A stretch of DNA of 14,151 nt from Bacteroidales bacterium (GTDB lineage Bacteria > Bacteroidota > Bacteroidia > Bacteroidales > Bacteroidaceae): positions 1 to 14,151 of the forward strand of contig JAUNIV010000020.1 of assembly GCA_030523385.1 (NCBI GenBank), given 5' to 3'. The position numbers and the translations under genes were made by a program. Positions 1 through 6,459 of this stretch are shown here, in pieces; within the stretch, counting starts at the first letter, position 1, and each line of letters begins with the position of its first letter. The notes under the pieces are model-generated. The model had not been told where the DNA came from. It saw only the letters and a program-made list of their open reading frames with translations, and searched no databases.

Positions 1-337
1 CCTTGTCCTCACCATTTGTATCATTGATAGGCTGCATTGACATGGTTGTCTTGATCAATACAGGGTAGTTATAATCAACGCCGTTTTGTGTGATGATATA
101 ACGAGGATCGGTTTGACTAAAACTTTTTATTGACTGGTCGAGGCTTGCAAGGAAATCATATTGAGGTGTCCCTTTTTCTCGGCGGAAAATAAAACTTAAA
201 GCCTGCTTCATGGCAGAAATCATATTCGTCTTACCAGAACCATTTTTACCAATCAGCACTGTGGTTTTCTTGCCTAAGTCAAGGTCAAGGTGCTCGTAAT
301 TTCGATAGTTTCGAAGTTGTATATTCTTGATGTACAT
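1..337 (-). CDS. AAA/SMC-like ATPase, N-terminal part, cut by the window edge
   Basis: About 112 codons are visible from an ATG at 337-335 and run off the left edge with no stop. The protein opens with the pattern usual for RecF/SMC/OLD-like ATPases: a short strand (MYIKNIQLRNYRNYEHLDLD) and then a Walker A P-loop, GKNGSGKT, at residues 30-37. The P-loop shows ATP binding. The rest of the protein, including Walker B and any nuclease or effector domain, lies outside the window, so the exact family cannot be named. Stand-alone ATPases of this type are often parts of phage-defence or DNA-repair systems, but that is only family knowledge. GC content here is about 40%, against roughly 50-55% in the operon to the right, which may point to an acquired region. 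A candidate -7 promoter element lies at 391-398. Confidence 0.8.
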   Translation of the reverse strand, partial: MYIKNIQLRNYRNYEHLDLDLGKKTTVLIGKNGSGKTNMISAMKQALSFIFRREKGTPQYDFLASLDQSIKSFSQTDPRYIITQNGVDYNYPVLIKTTMSMQPINDTNGEDK

Positions 338-368
338 ATTTTGTTTCTTTTTATCTTGTTTTTGTAAA

Positions 369-444
369 CCCGATGTTACCTTTTGAAATACAAACTTAAG
401 AAAAATCCATTAGATTTTACGCCAATCCAATAAAAAACATCGGG
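369..444. repeat. Widely spaced 9-bp inverted repeat in the divergent intergenic region
   Basis: CCCGATGTT at 369-377 is repeated in inverted orientation as AACATCGGG at 436-444, with 58 nt between the arms. The arms flank the candidate -7 element of the ATPase gene and lie upstream of the lipoprotein gene. They could be half-sites for a regulator or could be chance. Nothing else is recognisable in the 173-nt gap 338-510, and no canonical promoter for the lipoprotein gene was found there. Confidence 0.3.
391..398 (-). promoter_or_regulatory. Candidate -7 promoter element for the ATPase gene
   Basis: Read on the minus strand this is TAAGTTTG, which fits the Bacteroidetes -7 consensus TAnnTTTG. 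It would give a leader of roughly 45-50 nt before the ATG at 337. No clear TTTG -33 element is seen at the expected distance, so the call is tentative. Confidence 0.4.
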
Positions 445-510
445 ACTTCGTGCAGTATTTCCGGCATTCGTCCGTTTATATATATGTAATAATCAAAACT
501 AATCATAAAT

Positions 511-1335
511 ATGAAAACAAAAGAACTGTTCGGAATGCTGCTCGTGGCGTTCCTTGCTGCGATGGGGCTGGCTGCTTGTAGTGACGATGAAAAAAACGAG
601 AAAGTATCGTTTCGCCTGGAATTACCGACCACATCTTATGAAATCATGCAAGACGGAGGAGGGACTGTCGGGCTTACCGCCCATGAAAACACCACGATTG
701 AAGTGGATGACCCGGAACTGATACAAGCCAAATTCAACTGGGGATATTATACGGATAGCCCGATAAACGCTGCTATTATTTTGACCTCCAAAGGCAAAAA
801 GGGCCAAACGTCTGTCTTTATCACCGACCATGAAAATGGTGAGACGGCAACGCTTAGTGTCAAGGTGGTGGACAATTACCTGCCCATAAGCATCGACGAA
901 TCCAGCCATCCGGCATTGACCGGAGATATATCCTTCTACCTTGTGCGCAACGAGCAACGCGACTGTTATTTCTTCATGCTGAACCACATGACGCATCAAG
1001 ATGTTTTGGGGTGTCGCGGCACGTATGATTTCTCCCTTGAGGAAGAGGACGGAAATCTTGTTCCTTACCTTACACTGACGTATGTGTCGGATGCGGAAGG
1101 GCGGTTCACGGTTGCTTCCATTCCGCCCACGGCGCACAAGTTCAGCCTGGCAGGAAGTTCATCGGCGGTGTACGGTCTCATTTATCAGCGTTTGGGCATA
1201 GACTGGGAAGGAATAAAACCGGAGGCACGTGATTATATGGCAAACATGACGGTGATAATGAAGGAGGTCGGTACAGAATATGAAATCAGAGGAGAAATAG
1301 ATAACAGTATGATACAACAAGGGGTGTTGGAATAG
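511..1335 (+). CDS. Surface-exposed lipoprotein of unknown function
   Basis: A 274-residue protein starting with a lipoprotein signal peptide: basic N-terminus, hydrophobic stretch and lipobox LAAC with the lipidated cysteine at residue 23. The residues after it, SDDE, resemble the acidic Bacteroidetes lipoprotein export signal that sends lipoproteins to the outer face of the outer membrane. Residues about 33-123 look like an all-beta, Ig/BACON-like domain (alternating hydrophobic strands and a glycine-rich DGGGTV turn). This assignment rests on pattern only. Residues about 130-274 form a second, unrecognised domain rich in Tyr and Phe. No catalytic motif is visible. The gene is monocistronic: a hairpin terminator follows 26 nt after the stop. 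The leader is A-rich (aatcataaat before ATG) with no Shine-Dalgarno sequence. Function is unknown; carbohydrate or host-glycan binding is a common role for such lipoproteins but nothing here proves it. Confidence 0.9.
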   Translation: MKTKELFGMLLVAFLAAMGLAACSDDEKNEKVSFRLELPTTSYEIMQDGGGTVGLTAHENTTIEVDDPELIQAKFNWGYYTDSPINAAIILTSKGKKGQTSVFITDHENGETATLSVKVVDNYLPISIDESSHPALTGDISFYLVRNEQRDCYFFMLNHMTHQDVLGCRGTYDFSLEEEDGNLVPYLTLTYVSDAEGRFTVASIPPTAHKFSLAGSSSAVYGLIYQRLGIDWEGIKPEARDYMANMTVIMKEVGTEYEIRGEIDNSMIQQGVLE

Positions 1336-1361
1336 TCTTCACTTTTCACAGTTGATTACTT

Positions 1362-1396
1362 AAAGCCTTGTAATGCCTGATGTATTGCAAGGCTTT
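1362..1396 (+). terminator. Rho-independent terminator of the lipoprotein gene
   Basis: AAAGCCTTGTAAT pairs with ATTGCAAGGCTTT around a 9-nt loop. This gives a 13-bp stem with one G-U pair, followed by a T-rich stretch (cttattgtc). It lies 26 nt downstream of the lipoprotein stop codon and separates that gene from the operon to its right. Confidence 0.8.
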
Positions 1397-1549
1397 CTTA
1401 TTGTCTTGCCGTTATTAATTACATTCTTTTAATTACAAAGTGTTTTGTATTTTACAAATAAAGTTTTAAAATGAAACTAAAATAGAAATATTTATATCCG
1501 TTTGATTACTTCTTTGATAATTCTTTAATCAAAATATCATTTAATAGTC
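1397..1549. other. A/T-rich region upstream of the operon promoter with two small inverted repeats
   Basis: This gene-free stretch is part of the 310-nt gap 1336-1645. It is strongly A/T-rich and holds two short palindromes. One is TTTGTA-ttt-TACAAA at 1444-1458. The other is TTTGATTA at 1501-1508 with its inverse TAATCAAA at 1526-1533, 17 nt apart. The second lies 17 nt upstream of the -33 element of the operon, where an activator might bind. In A/T-rich DNA such repeats also arise by chance, so this is only a candidate regulatory site. No RNA gene or ORF was recognised. Confidence 0.3.
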
Positions 1550-1577
1550 TTTGTTTATGTCTTTTTGCATACCTTTG
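1550..1577 (+). promoter_or_regulatory. Promoter of the five-gene ATP-grasp/transglutaminase/M14 operon
   Basis: TTTG at 1550-1553 fits the Bacteroidetes -33 element and TACCTTTG at 1570-1577 fits the -7 element TAnnTTTG. The spacer is 16 nt, slightly shorter than the usual 19 or so. Transcription should start near 1582-1585, giving a leader of about 60 nt before the first gene at 1646. Confidence 0.65.
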
Positions 1578-1584
1578 CAACCAG

Positions 1585-1617
1585 ATGAAAGACAAAAGAA
1601 AGCGTAAGCTACAATAG
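1585..1617 (+). other. Possible basic 10-codon leader ORF in the operon 5' leader
   Basis: Right at the predicted transcription start an ATG opens a frame encoding MKDKRKRKLQ, ended by TAG at 1615-1617. Six of its ten residues are Lys or Arg. If translated it would be nearly leaderless and could act as a leader peptide. No attenuator-like pair of alternative hairpins was found between it and the ATG at 1646, so chance is the more likely explanation. Confidence 0.15.
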
Positions 1618-1645
1618 ATTATACAAATACTAACTTTTACGAGGT

Positions 1646-2959
1646 ATGGATGCACTAATAGAAAGCAGAGACACAGTAAACAAATGGATGGAGAGATTCG
1701 GAGTGCGCTTCGGCGTGTACAAAAATGGGGTTTTCAATGAACAGTTATTCCCCTTCGACTCCATTCCGCGGGTAATCACGAAAGAAGACTGGAAAGATTT
1801 GGAGAGAGGACTGAAGCAGCGTGTCGATGCTTTGAATCTTTTTCTGTACGACATTTATCATGAGAAGAATATCATCAAAGACGGCGTTGTGCCTGCCGAA
1901 TTTGTCTATTCTTCCAAAGGCTACTTGCCCGAATGCGAGGGCATAACTCCCGTTCACGGCATCTATTCACACATATCGGGCATCGACTTGGTGCAGGCAA
2001 AGGATGGCAGTTGGTTTATCTTGGAAGACAACCTGCGCATTCCTTCGGGAGCGTCTTATCCCATGATAGCCCGAACCATCACCCGCAAGGTGTCTCCGCA
2101 AACCTTCCAGGCTCATGCGGTGGCCGATAACCGCAACTACAGCGAACTGCTGAAAGAGATGATGGACTATATGAACGACGGCCGGGGCATATCGGTCATC
2201 CTTACTCCCGGACGCTACAATTCCGCTTTCTTCGAACATTCTTATCTGGCAGAAAAGACCGGAGCCACATTGGCTTTCCCCGGCGACCTGATAGTGGAGA
2301 ACGACAGCGTCTATTACATGGGGCTTTATAAGGAAAAGCAGCGTGTGGGTAGCATCTACCGCCGGGTGAGCGATGAATATCTGGATCCGTTGGCTTTTGA
2401 ACCCACTTCGTTGTTGGGTGTGCCCAATCTGATGCAGGCATACCGGAAGGGCAATGTGGCCATTATCAATGCGCCGGGCAACGGTGTGGCCGATGACAAG
2501 GGCATTTATTACTTCGTGCCCAAGATGGTGGAATACTATCTGCACGAAACTCCCATCTTGCACAACGCACCTACGTATCTTCCTTATTATAAAGAAGATT
2601 ATACATACATTTTGGATAATATAGCGAAGTTGGTAATAAAGGACGTGAGCGAAGCGGGCGGATACGGAGTGGTATTCGGCCGTGACCTCACTCCGGAGAA
2701 ACTGGATGAACTGAAACAACTCATCGTGTCGGAACCGCGCCGCTGGATAGCTCAGGAAGTGATAGACTTCAGAGACCTGGAGATTCTGGAAGGAAACGAA
2801 CGGGTGGAACGGAAAGCCGACCTCCGCGCTTTCGTCATAGCCGGAAAGGAAACCAAAGTGTGGAAGAGCGGACTTACGCGCTTCTCGCGCAATCCGAATT
2901 CCTTCGTGGTAAACTCCTCGCAAGGCGGCGGATTCAAGGATACGTGGGTCATGGAATAA
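1646..2959 (+). CDS. Circularly permuted ATP-grasp protein (COG2308, former DUF404/DUF407)
   Basis: The 437-residue product matches the circularly permuted ATP-grasp family throughout its length. Recognisable blocks in order are LEDNLRIPSGASY (residues about 126-138), VGSIYRR (234-240), LGVPNLMQAYRKGN (257-270), NAPGNGVADDK (275-285), KDVSEAGGYG (332-341), RKADLRAFV (389-397) and NSSQGGGFKDTW (423-434). ATP-grasp enzymes join a carboxylate to an amine via an acylphosphate, so this is probably the ATP-dependent ligase of the operon, but its substrates are not known. It is a little shorter than many relatives (about 460-490 residues). No signal peptide is seen, so it acts in the cytoplasm. First gene of the operon, followed 27 nt later by its usual partner, the alpha-E gene. 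A GAGG lies only one base before the ATG, too close to be a normal ribosome binding site. Confidence 0.93.
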   Translation: MDALIESRDTVNKWMERFGVRFGVYKNGVFNEQLFPFDSIPRVITKEDWKDLERGLKQRVDALNLFLYDIYHEKNIIKDGVVPAEFVYSSKGYLPECEGITPVHGIYSHISGIDLVQAKDGSWFILEDNLRIPSGASYPMIARTITRKVSPQTFQAHAVADNRNYSELLKEMMDYMNDGRGISVILTPGRYNSAFFEHSYLAEKTGATLAFPGDLIVENDSVYYMGLYKEKQRVGSIYRRVSDEYLDPLAFEPTSLLGVPNLMQAYRKGNVAIINAPGNGVADDKGIYYFVPKMVEYYLHETPILHNAPTYLPYYKEDYTYILDNIAKLVIKDVSEAGGYGVVFGRDLTPEKLDELKQLIVSEPRRWIAQEVIDFRDLEILEGNERVERKADLRAFVIAGKETKVWKSGLTRFSRNPNSFVVNSSQGGGFKDTWVME

Positions 2960-2986
2960 GAACAATTACAACTACAAGATACAATT

Positions 2987-3685
2987 ATGATGATGTGTTA
3001 TGCTATTTCAGCAACCAAAGCCAACCGCCTGTATTGGTTGGGCAGATATACCGAAAGGGTATATATCAGTCTGCATTTATTGCGCCGTTATTATGACAAG
3101 ATGATTGACGGCCACCCCGGAGAATACGAGGAATATTACCGGAAATTGGACACTAACAACCCTTATCCCGACGAAGACAGCTTCCGGATGGGCTACATGT
3201 ATGATGAGAAGAATCCCTGTTCGCTGCTGTCCGGACTGATAGCTGCCAATGACAATGCCATTGTGCTCCGCGAGGAAATCATGAGCGAAACCCTGTCCTA
3301 CATACAGCTTTCGTTGTGCCATATCCGCGAGTCGGCCGAAAAGGGAGACCCTAACATAACGGATTTGCAGCCGGTCACCGATTACCTGCTGGCTTTTTGG
3401 GGCTCGATAGACGAAAGGGTGTTCGATGAGCGCATCCGCAACTTCCTGAAGATAGGAAAACTGGTGGAGAACATTGACATGCATATCCGTTTCGATTATC
3501 CTTTCTACCGCATACAGGAGGCATACGACTGCCTGAAGAACTGTGCGGAGGAGGAAGACGGCATCTTCGACCAGATGATTCTGAAACACTTGGACGAGTT
3601 GCTGGACGATGACCTCTATAACGATCCGGAACCGGACTATAAGGCAAAAGTTCTGAAGTATATCAATCACCTTGTCTTGCTTTAA
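2987..3685 (+). CDS. Alpha-E domain protein (COG2307, former DUF403)
   Basis: A 232-residue, mostly alpha-helical protein. The N-terminal block ATKANRLYWLGRYTERV (residues 9-25) is the family hallmark. DNAIVLREEIMSE (89-101) and FLKIGKLVENIDMHIRF (153-169) match the other conserved helices. Alpha-E proteins are found next to, or fused with, circularly permuted ATP-grasp proteins and are thought to work with them; no biochemical activity is established to my knowledge. This copy is clearly shorter than the usual 300 or so residues, with a reduced middle and C-terminal part. The start lies in three consecutive ATG codons (2987-2995), so the exact initiator is uncertain by one or two residues. 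The gene is 27 nt after the ATP-grasp gene and 26 nt before the transglutaminase gene, consistent with one transcript. Confidence 0.9.
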   Translation: MMMCYAISATKANRLYWLGRYTERVYISLHLLRRYYDKMIDGHPGEYEEYYRKLDTNNPYPDEDSFRMGYMYDEKNPCSLLSGLIAANDNAIVLREEIMSETLSYIQLSLCHIRESAEKGDPNITDLQPVTDYLLAFWGSIDERVFDERIRNFLKIGKLVENIDMHIRFDYPFYRIQEAYDCLKNCAEEEDGIFDQMILKHLDELLDDDLYNDPEPDYKAKVLKYINHLVLL

Positions 3686-3711
3686 GGACATGGGGCAACC
3701 GGCAGAAAGAA

Positions 3712-4482
3712 ATGAAAAAATACTTATACAACTACCAGACCATCATACGTTTCGACTCTCCCGTCGTCCGGCATTTCTTCCGTTTGCGGTGCATGCCTTG
3801 CGTGAATGCCTGCCAGCAGGCCGGCAAGCGGGAATTGTTTCTCCATCCGTCGGATTACCTCACTTATGGTGCCGATGCGTGGGGAAACCCGATACAGTAT
3901 GGAAGCCGGATGGAAGCCCACGATGCTTTCGTCTTTGTGAGCAGCGGAGAAGCCCGGCTGGCTCCTTACCGCATTCCTGCCGGAGCAGCCGAAGATGTTT
4001 TCAAAGTGCCGTCCGCACTCACCATGCTTTCTCCTTCGATGGAGCTTTTCATGACCGATGCAGCCAACGGGTGCACTCCGCTGGAGCGTGCCTTGAATCT
4101 CTCGCGCAAAGTCTATGAGTATATGCGTTACACGCCGGGCAGCACGCAGGCAGACACCACGGCCATGCAGGCATTCAGCGGGCGGCAAGGTGTGTGTCAG
4201 GATTATGCCCACATACTGATAGCCCTCTGTCGTGCGCAAGGCATCGCAGCACGCTATGTGAACGGATTCATGCAAGGCGTGGGGCTGACCCATGCGTGGG
4301 TGGAGGTGTTTGATGGCGAGGCATGGAGGGGAGTGGATCCCACAAACAACCAATTGATAGAATACGGATACATCAAGCTGGCCCACGGACGCGATGCGTC
4401 AGACTGCCCGGTGAACAGGGGAGTCTTTACGGGAGTGGCCGCACAGCAGGTGGAGATTCGTGTAATAGTAGAAGAAATATGA
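3712..4482 (+). CDS. Transglutaminase-like cysteine protease/transferase (COG1305)
   Basis: A 256-residue cytoplasmic protein with an N-terminal beta domain (about 1-100) typical of this branch and a C-terminal transglutaminase-like core. The catalytic triad is intact: Cys162 in GVCQDYAH, His194 in LTHAWVEV and Asp209 in GVDPTNN. Bacterial members of this fold usually cleave peptide or isopeptide bonds, or transfer acyl groups via a thioester, so this gene probably releases or transfers the product of the ATP-grasp partner. That role is inference from gene order. No signal peptide is visible. The stop codon overlaps the start of the next gene (ATGA at 4479-4482), which implies translational coupling to the first M14 gene. 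A purine-rich GGCAGAAAGAA precedes the ATG. Confidence 0.92.
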   Translation: MKKYLYNYQTIIRFDSPVVRHFFRLRCMPCVNACQQAGKRELFLHPSDYLTYGADAWGNPIQYGSRMEAHDAFVFVSSGEARLAPYRIPAGAAEDVFKVPSALTMLSPSMELFMTDAANGCTPLERALNLSRKVYEYMRYTPGSTQADTTAMQAFSGRQGVCQDYAHILIALCRAQGIAARYVNGFMQGVGLTHAWVEVFDGEAWRGVDPTNNQLIEYGYIKLAHGRDASDCPVNRGVFTGVAAQQVEIRVIVEEI

Positions 4483-5405
4483 TAAAGACTGTTGTTTCTA
4501 CCGCTCTTCCCATAGACGAGCGGCTGTTGATAAAAAAGAATGTATGGAGCCACGGTATGGGGAACAAGCGCATCTGCATCGTCACCGGTACGCACGGCGA
4601 TGAACTCGAAGGCCAATACGTATGTTTCCGCCTGAACCGGATTATTCAGGAAAATCTGGAGAAGCTGGACGGCACGGTGGAGATTTATCCGGCACTGAAC
4701 CCGTTGGGCATTGACTCCATCACGCGCGGCATTCCCAACTTCGATTTGGACATGAACCGCATCTTTCCGGGCGATCCCGAAGGGGCGATGGCCGAACATG
4801 CCGTGTACACCATCCTGCAAGACCTGAAAGGGGCGGACATGGTGATAGATATTCACTCCAGCAATATCTTTCTGCGCGAGATACCGCAGGTGCGCATCAA
4901 CATCCATACGGCGGACAAGTTGGTGCCATACGCCCGCCTGCTCAACATTGATTTCATTTGGGTGCACGAGGCTGCTACCGTGTTGGAGGCAACGCTGGCT
5001 CATTCTCTGAACAGCTTGGACACTCCTACGCTGGTGGTGGAGATGGGAGTGGGGATGCGCGTGAACCACGGCTACGGCAACCGGTTAGTGATGGGTATAC
5101 TTAACCTGATGCACGAAATGGGTATATGGAGTGAAGCTCCCGAACCCCATCTTATCAGCAAGCCCGTCGTGTCGGTGGCCGATGAAGTCAGCTTCATCAA
5201 TGCCGAAGCCTCCGGTGTGTTCCTGACCGAAACGCGCAACAACATCATCGTGGAGGAAGGGGAGGAGATAGGAAACATCGTCAGTCCGCTCACCGGCGAA
5301 GTGCTCCAGCAAGTCACTGCCACCACCCACGGACTGCTCTTCACACTCCGTGCCTATCCGGTGGTTTACAAAGGTTCGTTGTTGGCACGCATCCATCATC
5401 TATAA
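4479..5405 (+). CDS. M14-family succinylglutamate desuccinylase/aspartoacylase-like hydrolase, active-site residues intact
   Basis: A 308-residue product. The open frame extends upstream to 4323, but the ATG at 4479 overlaps the previous stop as ATGA and starts just before the conserved region, so it is chosen. The zinc site is complete: His39 and Glu42 in GTHGDE, and His126 in DIHS. Arg94 in DMNRIFPG fits the substrate-carboxylate arginine, and Glu188 in VVEMG the general base. The C-terminal part (about 225-308) is a barrel-sandwich domain common in this subgroup (COG3608), with glycine turns at ASGVF and LTGEV. Relatives remove an acyl or aminoacyl group from an amide; the natural substrate here is unknown. 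In this operon it could cleave or trim a peptide or amide made by the ATP-grasp enzyme. The next gene is a degenerate paralogue. Confidence 0.9.
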   Translation: MIKTVVSTALPIDERLLIKKNVWSHGMGNKRICIVTGTHGDELEGQYVCFRLNRIIQENLEKLDGTVEIYPALNPLGIDSITRGIPNFDLDMNRIFPGDPEGAMAEHAVYTILQDLKGADMVIDIHSSNIFLREIPQVRINIHTADKLVPYARLLNIDFIWVHEAATVLEATLAHSLNSLDTPTLVVEMGVGMRVNHGYGNRLVMGILNLMHEMGIWSEAPEPHLISKPVVSVADEVSFINAEASGVFLTETRNNIIVEEGEEIGNIVSPLTGEVLQQVTATTHGLLFTLRAYPVVYKGSLLARIHHL

Positions 5406-5417
5406 AACAGCATATTC

Positions 5418-6350
5418 ATGAAAAGAGAAATCATATTCAGCATGGAATCTCCGTTTCGCGATACGTTTCGCATTCAGGGATTCCGATTTGGCAGCGGGAA
5501 GAAAAGTCTTGCCATAGTGGGTGCCATGCGTGGTGATGAAATACAGCAACAATACATCTGCTCGCAGGTAGTGAGGCAGTTGGCCATACTGGAAAGCAAA
5601 GGCCGTCTGCTGCCCGGACACGAGATATTGGTCATACCTTCGGCCAATCCGTTTTCCATGAACATAGAGAAACGCTTTTGGGCGATGGACAATACGGACA
5701 TCAACCGCATGTTTCCGGGTTATGACCAGGGAGAGACCACGCAGCGCATAGCGGCTGCCCTTTTTACTGCCATACAGGGTTATACGTATGGTGTGCAGAT
5801 GGCCAGTTTCTACATCCCGGGCGATTTCATTCCACACGTCCGCATGATACAGACGGGATATGAGGACACCGAAACGGCAGGGCTGTTCGGCTTGCCCTAT
5901 ATCTGCCTGCGCAAGCCGTTGCCTTTTGACACCACGCTGCTGAACTACAACTGGCAGATATGGGAAACAAAGGCATATTCCATATACGGCGGACAGAACA
6001 ATCAGGTAGAAGGCAGTACTGCCTCAGACATCATAAGCACGTTGATGCGCTTCATGCAGCGCACAGGCATCATCCGCTATTCCACCTCCATGCTTCCTGA
6101 CTATAATTCGCAGATAATGAACGAGTCGGACCTGATAACGGTCAAAGCTCCCGTGGCGGGTATTCTGAAAAAAATGAAGACGGCACGCGACGAGGTGAGG
6201 AAAGGCGAAATAATGGCAGTCATTACAGACCCCTACGTGGGCGAGGTGATAGCGGAAATCCGTGCACCGGAGGATGGTATCATCTTCTTTGCGCATAACA
6301 AGCCGTTGGCTTTGCAGAATACACCTTTATTTAAAGTATTTGAAGTGTGA
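5418..6350 (+). CDS. Degenerate M14/AspA-like paralogue lacking zinc ligands (probable pseudoenzyme)
   Basis: A 310-residue protein that aligns end to end with the preceding M14 protein, including the C-terminal barrel-sandwich domain (about 240-310). The active site has changed. GTHGDE becomes AMRGDE, so the first zinc histidine is Arg38. DIHSS becomes QMASF, so the second histidine is Ala129. VVEMG becomes SIYGG, so the catalytic glutamate is Tyr190. The second zinc-site glutamate (Glu41) and the DINRMFPG arginine (Arg97) are kept. The reading frame is full length and undamaged, so the gene is maintained, and the product is best explained as a catalytically inactive partner or regulator of the first M14 protein. 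It could instead have acquired a different, metal-independent activity. It lies 12 nt after its paralogue as the last gene of the operon, and a strong hairpin follows 40 nt downstream. Confidence 0.88.
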   Translation: MKREIIFSMESPFRDTFRIQGFRFGSGKKSLAIVGAMRGDEIQQQYICSQVVRQLAILESKGRLLPGHEILVIPSANPFSMNIEKRFWAMDNTDINRMFPGYDQGETTQRIAAALFTAIQGYTYGVQMASFYIPGDFIPHVRMIQTGYEDTETAGLFGLPYICLRKPLPFDTTLLNYNWQIWETKAYSIYGGQNNQVEGSTASDIISTLMRFMQRTGIIRYSTSMLPDYNSQIMNESDLITVKAPVAGILKKMKTARDEVRKGEIMAVITDPYVGEVIAEIRAPEDGIIFFAHNKPLALQNTPLFKVFEV

Positions 6351-6390
6351 GGTTAATTGTCTATTAATTGTCATGCTAATAGGTGACGAA

Positions 6391-6452
6391 ATTTTGCTTC
6401 ATATAAAAAGCCCGCTCATAAAAACGAACGGGCTTTTTATATGAAGCAAAAT
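6391..6452. terminator. Bidirectional terminator between the operon and the peptide transporter gene
   Basis: A perfect 24-bp stem (arms 6391-6414 and 6429-6452) surrounds a 14-nt loop. The GC core AAAAAGCCCG/CGGGCTTTTT carries a run of five T on the 3' side in both reading directions. It lies 40 nt after the M14 paralogue and 7 nt from the stop of the convergent transporter gene, so it can end both transcripts. Confidence 0.9.
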
Positions 6453-6459
6453 AAGTTGA

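Noticed and set aside
1967..2965. 332-codon open frame on the minus strand opposite the ATP-grasp gene
   Set aside because: It lies antisense to a well-conserved protein, has no recognisable domain and no promoter, and reads as a shadow of GC-biased codons.
4323..4478. Extra 52 codons upstream of the first M14 gene in the same frame
   Set aside because: This extension overlaps the transglutaminase core and encodes a low-complexity basic stretch; the ATGA overlap start at 4479 fits the family N-terminus.
3724..5069. Long minus-strand frames opposite the transglutaminase and first M14 genes
   Set aside because: They overlap genes with intact catalytic residues and resemble no protein family.
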